Assembly (NCBI RefSeq): GCF_000374925.1 | Contig: NZ_KB895542.1 | Span: 413,354-477,353 of the forward strand | Direction of reading: 5' to 3' | DNA from: Arthrobacter sp. 131MFCol6.1 | Lineage (GTDB): Bacteria > Actinomycetota > Actinomycetes > Actinomycetales > Micrococcaceae | DNA length: 64,000 nucleotides | Shown here: in pieces, positions 26,661 through 34,361 of the stretch | Numbering within the stretch: position 1 is the stretch's first letter | Layout: every line of letters starts with the position of its first letter | Position numbers and translations under genes: made by a program | Notes under the pieces: model-generated | What the model saw: only the letters and a program-made list of their open reading frames with translations | Told to the model about the DNA's origin: nothing | The model's database searches: none

Positions 26661-27861
26661 TCGGCTGCCCTTCCAGTGCGAGTCCTGCGTGGATGTCTAG
26701 GACGTTCCGGCGCACCTGCGTCCAGCGGAAAGTCAGGGCTCCCACCCGGGCCGGCGGCTGCCAGGCGCGGAGCCGGCGTTCGTTGCGGAACCGCGAGTTG
26801 GACTTCTTCATGAGCTTCTCCCGGGTTTCGACGGCGGCACGGAATTCGTGGTTGTCGATCAGTTCTCCGGGGCTTGTGGCTGCCTCGGCCATGGCCCGGG
26901 CGAAGCCGGCGGTGTTGCTGTTGATGCCGCGGTTCAGGGCCGTGGCCCGGTCGATGAAGCCGTCGACATCCCAGCCGGCGAGGAGCTCGCGTTTACTGTG
27001 CCGCTGCTCCTCCCACGCTGCGAGGAGCTCGTGTGTGGGCTCCAGGTTGTCCGCTCCAGCGGAGAAGACCTTTGCCGAGAGTTCCGCGAGCAAGTGCTGG
27101 TAGAGGCTGGTGGCGCCGTTGTGGATGAAGGAGAACGCCTCTGCGTCCTTGAGCCACTGCGCGGGGTCACCCTGAGCGCTTCGGCACGCCGGGTCCAGCC
27201 AGGGTGCCCAGAGTCCCGGCGTGGGGCTGACCTCGGATCCGACTAGGTGAGCCAGCATGGTGCCCGAGCAGGTGGTCAGGATGCGTTCCTGCAGCCAGCG
27301 GGCTTCGTCGTGGGTCAGCGTGAGACCGCGCTCCTCGGCCTGGGGAAAGCCGGCCGGAGGCTTGGGGAGAGTCTGGTTCCAGACCGAGTAGATGTTTTCG
27401 CCGTCTTCAGGAGTGGAGGCGTCTGCGCACATGAGCTGGGCGACGGCGGAGCGGTCGGTGTCCGGGCTGACGATGCCGTACGTGCGCAGGGCGGTCCAAT
27501 AGGCTGCCGAGGGGAGCTGCTTAACGTTCCGGCCGGCGTCGCTTCCGATGTAGCTTTCTTCGCCGATCTCTTTGAGCCTGCCGATCAGCTGCCGCTCTGA
27601 TTCCTCGGACCGCTTGCGCAGGTCTTCCGGGTTTCGCGTGCTGCGGTGGGCAGTTTGATAGGCCCACGGGACGAGGAGCATGTAGCGCGCGCCGAGGTGC
27701 AGCACGGACGTCCCCGGGAACAAGCTGTTGCTGATTGCATCGCGCAGCTGGCCCATGCCGAGGTCATCGGTGGTTTCCGGCGTGCCGAAGAGCTTCACGA
27801 GCTCGCGCATTTTCGAGTTTTCCTCGGTTGACGCGTCGAGCCAGGAGATGAGGGACGTCAT
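26653..27861 (-). CDS. DUF6361 family protein of Azaca-like trio
   Basis: 402 residues. The N-terminus SLISWLDASTEENSKMRELV, then LGMGQLRDAISNSLFPGTS and HLGARYMLLVPW, is the characteristic beginning of DUF6361 proteins. No enzyme motif is known for the family. It overlaps the PLD gene by eight bases and lies 81 bases downstream of the membrane gene that follows hsdR, with all on the minus strand. The trio may therefore be an extension of the hsd transcript or have its own weak promoter. Only a weak ribosome site was seen before the ATG. Confidence 0.75.
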   Translation of the reverse strand: MTSLISWLDASTEENSKMRELVKLFGTPETTDDLGMGQLRDAISNSLFPGTSVLHLGARYMLLVPWAYQTAHRSTRNPEDLRKRSEESERQLIGRLKEIGEESYIGSDAGRNVKQLPSAAYWTALRTYGIVSPDTDRSAVAQLMCADASTPEDGENIYSVWNQTLPKPPAGFPQAEERGLTLTHDEARWLQERILTTCSGTMLAHLVGSEVSPTPGLWAPWLDPACRSAQGDPAQWLKDAEAFSFIHNGATSLYQHLLAELSAKVFSAGADNLEPTHELLAAWEEQRHSKRELLAGWDVDGFIDRATALNRGINSNTAGFARAMAEAATSPGELIDNHEFRAAVETREKLMKKSNSRFRNERRLRAWQPPARVGALTFRWTQVRRNVLDIHAGLALEGQPNA

Positions 27862-27942
27862 GGGGGTCGGTACTCGCTTCTATCGGCCGGTCAACGGTGG
27901 CAGTCCCGGTTGATTTCTTAGGTCAGTGCTGCGTCGATAAAC

Positions 27943-28476
27943 CTATGACTCTGCAGCTTCGTATTCTTGAACGTCAGCCACCGACCGCCTCGTGGCTTGT
28001 TTTCGACCCTCATTTCCAATACCAGTCCACCATTTCCGGAACCAGTTCATCGACAACGGATCCTCGTTTCCGTTGTCGATAAAGTCCCGCAGCGCAGGCA
28101 GCTCGCCCGGTTCCATGGAATTTAGGGCTTCCTTGTAGGCCGGGCGGGCGCATTGACTCTTCATGCCGTCTACCCATATTCCCCACGTCTTTGTGGAGAT
28201 GAAGCCGTTTCTTCGCAGATCTAGTTCATCCTCGCAGAGCTGAAGGTAGGCCGAGACACGAGACCTGTCGCTGTCCACTAGGTCGTCAATGGAAGAGGCC
28301 GTCCAAGGATTACCGTCGAAACGATCCATCAGGTTCCAATAGCGCTGAACGTAGAGGTTTTCGAAGTCTCTGTGTTTTGCAGCCCTGGCACCGATGAGCT
28401 GCAGAAAGGCCGCACCCACTGCGATAACAGTTGCAAACTGGCCGATAACGTCGGCCCATTCCCACCCTGTACTCAT
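27943..28476 (-). CDS. Single-pass membrane protein coupled to hsdR
   Basis: 177 residues; ATGA overlap with the hsdR stop, so translation is coupled. One hydrophobic helix lies at about 10-28 (VIGQFATVIAVGAAFLQLI). It is followed by a basic stretch and a cytoplasmic alpha-helical domain containing FENLYVQRYWNLMDRFDGN and LYLQLCEDELDLRRNGF-like segments. The outline (helix, then an Arg/Lys-rich helix, then YxRYW) resembles DUF4760-like membrane proteins that accompany defence genes. Its role is unknown. A membrane-attached accessory that signals or executes cell damage after restriction would fit the position. Confidence 0.65.
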   Translation of the reverse strand: MSTGWEWADVIGQFATVIAVGAAFLQLIGARAAKHRDFENLYVQRYWNLMDRFDGNPWTASSIDDLVDSDRSRVSAYLQLCEDELDLRRNGFISTKTWGIWVDGMKSQCARPAYKEALNSMEPGELPALRDFIDNGNEDPLSMNWFRKWWTGIGNEGRKQATRRSVADVQEYEAAES

Positions 28477-31400
28477 GACTGCATATCCTCATAAACCAGC
28501 TCGCTCAGCATCTTGAGCAAAGCCTGCATCTTCGTCTTGTCGCCCAATGCTTGGATGCTGAGGTTGCGGTGGCTTTCCATCGAGTTGATGACAGCTGTGC
28601 TCACGGCGCCATGGAGTTCTGGACTCGAGTTGAAATGGCTACGTGTGTTGTTCTTTGCCTGCTTCTGGAGCGTCTCGTTCTTCACCAGCTCGCGCCGCAC
28701 GCCCTCGACGAAGTGCGCCACCGCGTCCAGTTCCTCGCCCTCGAACGGCAGGTTGGCCTGCTGGATAATCTCCTCCCACGTCGCCAGGACAGGGTCCTTC
28801 GCCTGCCCGGTCCCGACTTCGGTGGGAGGTTGCAGCAACGCGTCCTCGCCGGAGAGCTGCAGCTGGGCCTGGCCCTTGTCCTTGAGCGCGTACTTCGCCA
28901 GCACCACTCCGGAGAGGTCCAGCGCCACCTTCGCGTCGTTCACACGGAGGACCGGCAGGAGGTGCTTGTAGTAGATCGAGCGCTTCTCCAGGTCCGTGTC
29001 GGCAAAGTCGACGATCTGAGAGAGGAAGTCGTAGGCACGGACAAAGGAACCAAGGTCCTTGCGGAACAAGTCCAGCTCGTCCTGGGCGGCCTTGTCTCCC
29101 TCCGCCACTGCGGCGTTGTAGCGGGTGTTGAAGCGGGACTTGGCCGGGGCAACCCAGCCGGACAGTGCGTTGTTGCCTGCCTCCAGGACGTAGGACTTGA
29201 CCAACCCATCCACCTCGGACTCGAGGTAGATCTGGGCGGCGTCGAGCTTGTTTTGCAGGTCGTGGACCACGTTCGGGTCGGACACGCCCTCCAGCGCGGC
29301 CTCACGGAAGTAGGGCTGGAAGGAAGCAAGGATTTCTTCAGGATCGTTGACGAAGTCCAGCACAAACGTCTGGTCCTTGCCCACGGCAGTTCTGTTCAGC
29401 CGGGACAGCGTTTGCACGGCGGAGACTCCGGAAAGTCTCTTATCCACGTACATCGCAACGAGCAGCGGCTGGTCAAAGCCGGTCTGGAACTTGTTGGCCA
29501 CCAGCATGATTTTGTACTCGTCGGTTGAGAAGGCTTCGGGCAGCGTGCGCCCCTTGAGCCCGGGGTTCATGTTGAGTTCGGTGTACGCATCCGGTCCGGA
29601 CTCGTCGTCGTTCACTTCCCCGGAGAAGGCGACCATGGTGCCCAAGCCGGAGTAGCCGGCGTCGTGGATGTACTTGTCGAGCGCGAGCTTGTACCGGACC
29701 GCTTCCTTGCGGGAGCCAGTTACCACCATGGCCTTGGCCTTGCCGTCGAGGCGCCAGGCGACATTCGCGCGGAAGTGCTCGACGATCACCTGGACCTTCT
29801 GGCTGATGTTGTACGGGTGCAGCTTCACCCAGTTCATCAGCGACTTCAGCGCCTCGGACTTCTCCACCTGCGTCTCGTGCGAGTCGTAGTCCCGGCCCTC
29901 GTGGGTGAGCCGGTAGGCCACCTTGTAGCTGGTGTAGTTCTGCAGCACGTCCAGGATGAAGCGCTCCTCGATGGCCTGCTGCATGGAGTACAGATGAAAC
30001 GGCTGCGGCAGCCCGTCCGGTCCCTTGCGGCCGAACAGCTCCAGGGTCTTGGCCTTGGGCGTGGCGGTGAAGGCGAAGTAGCTGATGTTCTTGGCATCGG
30101 CACGCTCGGCCATCTCGGCCGCCAGATAGCTTTCGACGTCAAACTCACCGCCGTCGTTGACGTCCGCCAGTTCCTCCGCGGAGAGAACCTTCTTCAGCTT
30201 GTTCGCGGTGGAACCGGTCTGCGAGGAATGCGCCTCATCCGCGATGATGGCGAAGTTCCGTCCCTTCAGTGCCTGGGACTCGGCGATCGCCTTCAACGCG
30301 AACGGGAACGTCTGGATGGTGACGATGATGATCGGCGTCCGTGCCACCAGCGCCGCGGTGAGTTCGGCGGACTTGGAGCCGGCGTTGCCGCGGATGGGGA
30401 CCACGACCCCGGACTTGTGTTCGATCTGGTAGATCGCATCCTGCAGCTGGGCATCCAGCACGGTCCGGTCCGTCACGACGATGACGGAGTCAAAGATCTT
30501 CTGGTTGCCGGCTCCGTGCAGGGAGCTGAGCTGGTGCGCGGTCCAAGCGATCGAGTTGGTCTTGCCGGACCCGGCGGAATGCTGCACCAGGTAGCGGTGG
30601 CCCGGGCCCTCGGTACGGGCGGTCTCGATGAGCTGGTTGACCACGTCCCACTGGTGGTAGCGGGGGAACAGCAGGGACTTGCGGACTTCCCGCTCGCCGG
30701 TGACGGGGTTGGTCTTGTCGCTGATCTGAAGGTGCAGGAATTTGCCGATGATGTTCAGCCAGGAGTCACGCTGCAAGACCCGTTCCCAGAGGTAGCTGGT
30801 GGCCGAACCCTTCGGGTTGACCGGGTTGCCGGCGTGACCGTCGTCGCCGAGGTTGAAGGGCAGGAAATAGGTGTCCTTGCCCTTGAGCTCGGTGGTCATC
30901 TGGATCTCGTCGTTGCTGACTGCGAAGTGCACCAGGGCGCGGCGGCCGAAGGACAGCAGCGGCTCGTCCTTGTTCTTGCCGTTTCGGGGGAACCGGTCCT
31001 TGCGGTACTGCTCGACGGCGTCATTGATGTTCTGCGTGAAGTCCGTCTTCAGCTCTATGGTGGCCACCGGCAGGCCGTTGACGAACAGGACCAGGTCGAT
31101 GCTCTTCATGGTGTCCACCGTGGAGTAGTGGACCTGGCGGATCACCCGGAGGCGGACCTTGCCGTAGCGCTCCAGCGTCGCCGGGTTCAGGCCCATGGCC
31201 GGCCTGAACTGGCACATCTCAAACTTCGCGGCGACGTCCTTGAACCCGGTGCGCAGAACGGAGAGCATGCCCGACTCTTTGGCTGCAGGCGTATCCAAGA
31301 CCTTGCAGAGTCGATCTAGTAGCAGCCGCTTCGCAACCTCGTGCTCAGCCGGGGAGTCCGTTGGCTTCAGGACCTTAGCCAGCTGCTCCGTCTGCGTATC

Positions 31401-31550
31401 GGCCAGCCACGCGAAGACATCCTCGGGGACAAGGGCCCGCGTGGCGTCGTAGAGCTCACCGGCTTTGCGGTCAGGTTCATAGATCCAGCCCTGTGCCGCG
31501 AGGGCCCGGCAGATCTCGTCTTCGAATGTCACTTCATTGTGCTGCGCCAT
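28473..31550 (-). CDS. hsdR: Type I restriction enzyme R subunit (system 1)
   Basis: 1025 residues starting at MAQHNEVTF, chosen because GGGGGA precedes this ATG; an in-frame start 66 bases upstream is possible. The N-terminal nuclease domain has SIDLVLFVNGLPVATIELK, giving the D and E-x-K of the PD-(D/E)xK site. The translocase shows HSAGSGKTNSIAW (Walker A), ADEAHSSQTG (DEAH-like), FTATPKAK and GFDQPLLVAM. It is the motor and nuclease of a type I restriction complex: with HsdM and HsdS it binds unmethylated sites, pulls DNA and cuts far away. It lies four genes after hsdM; two non-hsd genes separate it from hsdS. Its start overlaps the GIY-YIG gene by 17 bases. Confidence 0.9.
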   Translation of the reverse strand: MAQHNEVTFEDEICRALAAQGWIYEPDRKAGELYDATRALVPEDVFAWLADTQTEQLAKVLKPTDSPAEHEVAKRLLLDRLCKVLDTPAAKESGMLSVLRTGFKDVAAKFEMCQFRPAMGLNPATLERYGKVRLRVIRQVHYSTVDTMKSIDLVLFVNGLPVATIELKTDFTQNINDAVEQYRKDRFPRNGKNKDEPLLSFGRRALVHFAVSNDEIQMTTELKGKDTYFLPFNLGDDGHAGNPVNPKGSATSYLWERVLQRDSWLNIIGKFLHLQISDKTNPVTGEREVRKSLLFPRYHQWDVVNQLIETARTEGPGHRYLVQHSAGSGKTNSIAWTAHQLSSLHGAGNQKIFDSVIVVTDRTVLDAQLQDAIYQIEHKSGVVVPIRGNAGSKSAELTAALVARTPIIIVTIQTFPFALKAIAESQALKGRNFAIIADEAHSSQTGSTANKLKKVLSAEELADVNDGGEFDVESYLAAEMAERADAKNISYFAFTATPKAKTLELFGRKGPDGLPQPFHLYSMQQAIEERFILDVLQNYTSYKVAYRLTHEGRDYDSHETQVEKSEALKSLMNWVKLHPYNISQKVQVIVEHFRANVAWRLDGKAKAMVVTGSRKEAVRYKLALDKYIHDAGYSGLGTMVAFSGEVNDDESGPDAYTELNMNPGLKGRTLPEAFSTDEYKIMLVANKFQTGFDQPLLVAMYVDKRLSGVSAVQTLSRLNRTAVGKDQTFVLDFVNDPEEILASFQPYFREAALEGVSDPNVVHDLQNKLDAAQIYLESEVDGLVKSYVLEAGNNALSGWVAPAKSRFNTRYNAAVAEGDKAAQDELDLFRKDLGSFVRAYDFLSQIVDFADTDLEKRSIYYKHLLPVLRVNDAKVALDLSGVVLAKYALKDKGQAQLQLSGEDALLQPPTEVGTGQAKDPVLATWEEIIQQANLPFEGEELDAVAHFVEGVRRELVKNETLQKQAKNNTRSHFNSSPELHGAVSTAVINSMESHRNLSIQALGDKTKMQALLKMLSELVYEDMQS

Positions 31551-32436
31551 ATTGTTCCCCCTGAATTGCGACTGATGCGAGGCGCTCCCGTTCGAGGGCG
31601 TCGAAGGTCCGACCATCGCTTGTCTTCCAAGCTGTTCTGCCGTTGATACTGCCGCCTACAACAGCAGCGGCCGCGCCACTCGGGCTGTTGAATTGGTGGT
31701 CCTGCTGGAAGACCACGTTATTACCGTCGATCTTGATAATCCCCTGGGAAAGGAGGGACTGCCGGCGCTTGATGAGGCCAGGATCGGCGCTAGGCGACTC
31801 TGCGGCGTTGCCACGGGAGCCTTGCTTCACCACGAGGCCGGACGCGTTCGCGTAAGCCGTCGCATTGCAGCCGCGTTCGCGGAGGATGAGTTCCTTTTGC
31901 TGCTTGCCGACCATTGCGCGCGGGACCGATTGAAGCTCCTGATGGACAGGATATCCGAGCGTCGCGAGGAGCATGGAGACGGTCTCCATGTACTCTTGGC
32001 ATTCCCATTCAAGGGGGACCGGTGTGTGGGGATTGACGGCTGTGTTGCCGTTTTCCAGCTGGTAGCGGGCGGCGCTGCTTGCCCTCTGGATCGACAGCCA
32101 TTCCAGGTATGCAACGTGCGTGCTGGTCCAGCTGTTGGTCAGCGAAACGGCGACTAGCGCCCGCTCCCAAAAGTCCTTGCCCGTCGCATGTTGTGTGAGC
32201 CGTGTCCCCACATTTTGCGTTTGGCCGATGTAGCAGCGTGGGACATCCTCATCTGCGGGTCCGAACAAGAAGTACAGGCCGACCTGCGAGGCCTCCTGCA
32301 TTTTCGTGAATTCAGAGAGCAGTGGGCGGGGAACCTCAAAGACCCGCACAGTCCGGGTCGTAATCTCCGCCTGACGTATGCCGGAGGGATCTCCCTGCGG
32401 GAGGAAAATCTGGATGGTTTGGGGGCGTGAATTCAT
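31534..32436 (-). CDS. GIY-YIG nuclease family protein with DUF4357 C-terminus
   Basis: 300 residues from MNSRPQTIQIF, chosen because the ATG lies 13 bases after the upstream stop; a GTG 69 bases earlier would overlap that gene deeply. Residues about 55-75 (VGLYFLFGPADEDVPRCYIG) carry a GIY-YIG core variant (GLYF...CYIGQT), followed by TRLTQHATGKDFW. The final 110 residues (LVVKQGSRGNAAESP ... GSINGRTAWKTSDGRTFD) match DUF4357, found at the end of several restriction-linked proteins. It should be a small metal-dependent nuclease or DNA-binding accessory. Located inside a type I operon, it may add a second cleavage activity or control the complex. Confidence 0.75.
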   Translation of the reverse strand: MNSRPQTIQIFLPQGDPSGIRQAEITTRTVRVFEVPRPLLSEFTKMQEASQVGLYFLFGPADEDVPRCYIGQTQNVGTRLTQHATGKDFWERALVAVSLTNSWTSTHVAYLEWLSIQRASSAARYQLENGNTAVNPHTPVPLEWECQEYMETVSMLLATLGYPVHQELQSVPRAMVGKQQKELILRERGCNATAYANASGLVVKQGSRGNAAESPSADPGLIKRRQSLLSQGIIKIDGNNVVFQQDHQFNSPSGAAAAVVGGSINGRTAWKTSDGRTFDALERERLASVAIQGEQYGAAQ

Positions 32437-32449
32437 CTCAAACTCCGAC

Positions 32450-33046
32450 TCAGCTTGGGGACGTGGCACGGTCGGAACGAACGGCGGTGACGTATTCGTT
32501 GACACTCATTCCGGATTCGATGGAATCGAAACCCTGCCGCGTCAGCGCTCTGAGCGACGGCTCCGCGCCCTCCGTTACAAATCCCTCGACCATGAGCCAG
32601 CTCAAGGCTTCATGGACCTCGGGTGCGGAGTACTTGAGTCCGAGATGCCCAACCGATGCCGCCAAGAACCTATCGATTTCGATGCCGCGTGATTTGGCGG
32701 CTGACTCCACGTAGAGCCAGTCCAGCAGATCGTTGCAGGCGGCCTGGAACCTTTTTGGCTCGCGGCGCTGATCGATCTGGAATTCCTGGGCTGCCTCGAT
32801 GCCGCGCTGCGTAATGAAGAAGTCAGGACCGCCGACAGTGAATCCCGAGAGGCGGACTCGACGCTGCCGCGCCAGGGCCAATAAGTCCTGTCTTTGAACT
32901 CGGACGGTGACTCCGAACCTGTCCCAAGCCTGATTCGTGAATCGCTCAGGATCGACGACAGATTCCGGTTCTCCGTCGACCAGGTCGTAGGCCAACAGCA
33001 ACAGGCACTTTTGCCGGACGGCGGGATTCATCATGGCATCAAGCAT
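32450..33046 (-). CDS. Winged-helix-like protein in hsd operon 1
   Basis: 198 residues; AGGAG eight bases before the ATG, 10 bases after the hsdS stop. The sequence (KCLLLLAYDLVDGEPES, FGVTVRVQRQDLLALARQ, FFITQRGIEAAQEF) has the spacing of one or two winged-helix units; the final part (SAPEVHEALSWLMVEGFV, LTRQGFDSIES) repeats the same pattern. I cannot name the family. Its place between hsdS and the GIY-YIG gene suggests a DNA-binding partner or regulator of the restriction module. Confidence 0.6.
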   Translation of the reverse strand: MLDAMMNPAVRQKCLLLLAYDLVDGEPESVVDPERFTNQAWDRFGVTVRVQRQDLLALARQRRVRLSGFTVGGPDFFITQRGIEAAQEFQIDQRREPKRFQAACNDLLDWLYVESAAKSRGIEIDRFLAASVGHLGLKYSAPEVHEALSWLMVEGFVTEGAEPSLRALTRQGFDSIESGMSVNEYVTAVRSDRATSPS

Positions 33047-33056
33047 CAGGGGGCTC

Positions 33057-34361
33057 CTATAGGTCTACTTTGATTTTGCCGGTTACGGCAGCGGAGATGA
33101 GGGCTGAGCGACGCTCCTTCAGCGTTGCAACAACCGCATGAGCTTTGTCCGTGAGGACGTTGATCTGGAGAGTCTTCATCCTGAGATGATCCACAATGCG
33201 GCGTTGCTCATCCATCGGCGGTATGGCGACGGGGAGATCCCCTAGAACTCCCATGCCAATATTCTGTTGGGTTCCGAAACTCCAGTGCAGTGCGACTGAG
33301 TCGAGGAACGCCCTAGATCGCAGAAACGCAAGCAAAAATTCAGGCAGTACGGTGTCGTCGCAGCGTATCGCTGCAAGCGGGGACCATATGTTAAATTGCT
33401 GGTCGGTTTCGACGAGCGCCGTCACTCCGGTTGTAGCACCGGATTTAATCATGTATATGTCGCCGCGACGGGGGGAGTACTTTCGCGAATATCTCTTGTT
33501 GTCGGCGTCTGAGATGAACCCGCGAATCTTGGAAAAGTTCACGACACCGCTAGAGACGGCTTCGGCTGAAACAAATGGGACGCCTTCATCCAAAAATTCC
33601 GGTGTCTCATGGGGACCGTCCGAGATCGGTATTCGAAGAACGTGTTTGAGGGCAGCAACGCGCCAGTGAGCCGGAACGTCGTCGAGCCAAGGGAAACCGG
33701 TGGGCTTGAGGCGCGCCGTCGGGTCGAGGCCCCTAGTGACGGCGTTGGTGATGATGGACTGACGCTTCTCGGCGAACAGATCGACAAGTCGCTCCTGCTT
33801 CGCGATCAGGTCATCGATCTGGGCAGTCTCGCGGTCAAGATAAGCCGCTATTGATTCCTGAAGCTGTTCCGGGGGAACGACCAGCGGAAGCCACTTCATG
33901 TCGGAAAACTTCATGGATTGGCGAAGACCGCCGCCCATTGCGTAGAACACCTTCTGCAAGTCATAGGCCCTTAGAAGATAGCTCAGGAAATTGGGTAAAA
34001 TGCGCGTCGGCGTCACGGCTAGATAGGCCGAGGTGATGATGCCGCGTTCCGGCGAGATGGCGGAGCGAAGGCTTCGCTTATCGTTCTGGAGATCCGTTAG
34101 TCGCAGGACGATGTCGTTTCGGCTGATCACTTGGTACGTATCGAAGGAAGCCGGCAGGAGCCCATCATTAGCCGCGATGTCTTTGCGGACGATTCGCCCA
34201 TAGCTGAGTGATAAAAGGTTGAGTTCGACGCCGGCTTTGTTCGACGCAGTGTTCTCCCGGGCTACCGCGAACAGTGGGCACGTTTCCCAATCCACCGGAA
34301 TGGACCCGACCCACTCGATGCCTGAATCCTTGTATATGTCGTATTGCTTGATTCCCGTCAC
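33057..34361 (-). CDS. hsdS: Type I specificity subunit (system 1)
   Basis: 434 residues. The GTG start overlaps the hsdM stop by four bases. Two target-recognition domains are visible: one from about 10 (KDSGIEWVGSIPVDWE) to 165, and a second from about 220 (TGFPWLDDVPAHWRV) to 375. Each ends in a conserved helix, with LVVPPEQLQESIAAYLDRET and AIPPMDEQRRIVDHL. The layout is normal for HsdS, which reads a bipartite sequence and positions HsdM. The recognition sequence cannot be told from the protein. Confidence 0.9.
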   Translation of the reverse strand: MTGIKQYDIYKDSGIEWVGSIPVDWETCPLFAVARENTASNKAGVELNLLSLSYGRIVRKDIAANDGLLPASFDTYQVISRNDIVLRLTDLQNDKRSLRSAISPERGIITSAYLAVTPTRILPNFLSYLLRAYDLQKVFYAMGGGLRQSMKFSDMKWLPLVVPPEQLQESIAAYLDRETAQIDDLIAKQERLVDLFAEKRQSIITNAVTRGLDPTARLKPTGFPWLDDVPAHWRVAALKHVLRIPISDGPHETPEFLDEGVPFVSAEAVSSGVVNFSKIRGFISDADNKRYSRKYSPRRGDIYMIKSGATTGVTALVETDQQFNIWSPLAAIRCDDTVLPEFLLAFLRSRAFLDSVALHWSFGTQQNIGMGVLGDLPVAIPPMDEQRRIVDHLRMKTLQINVLTDKAHAVVATLKERRSALISAAVTGKIKVDL

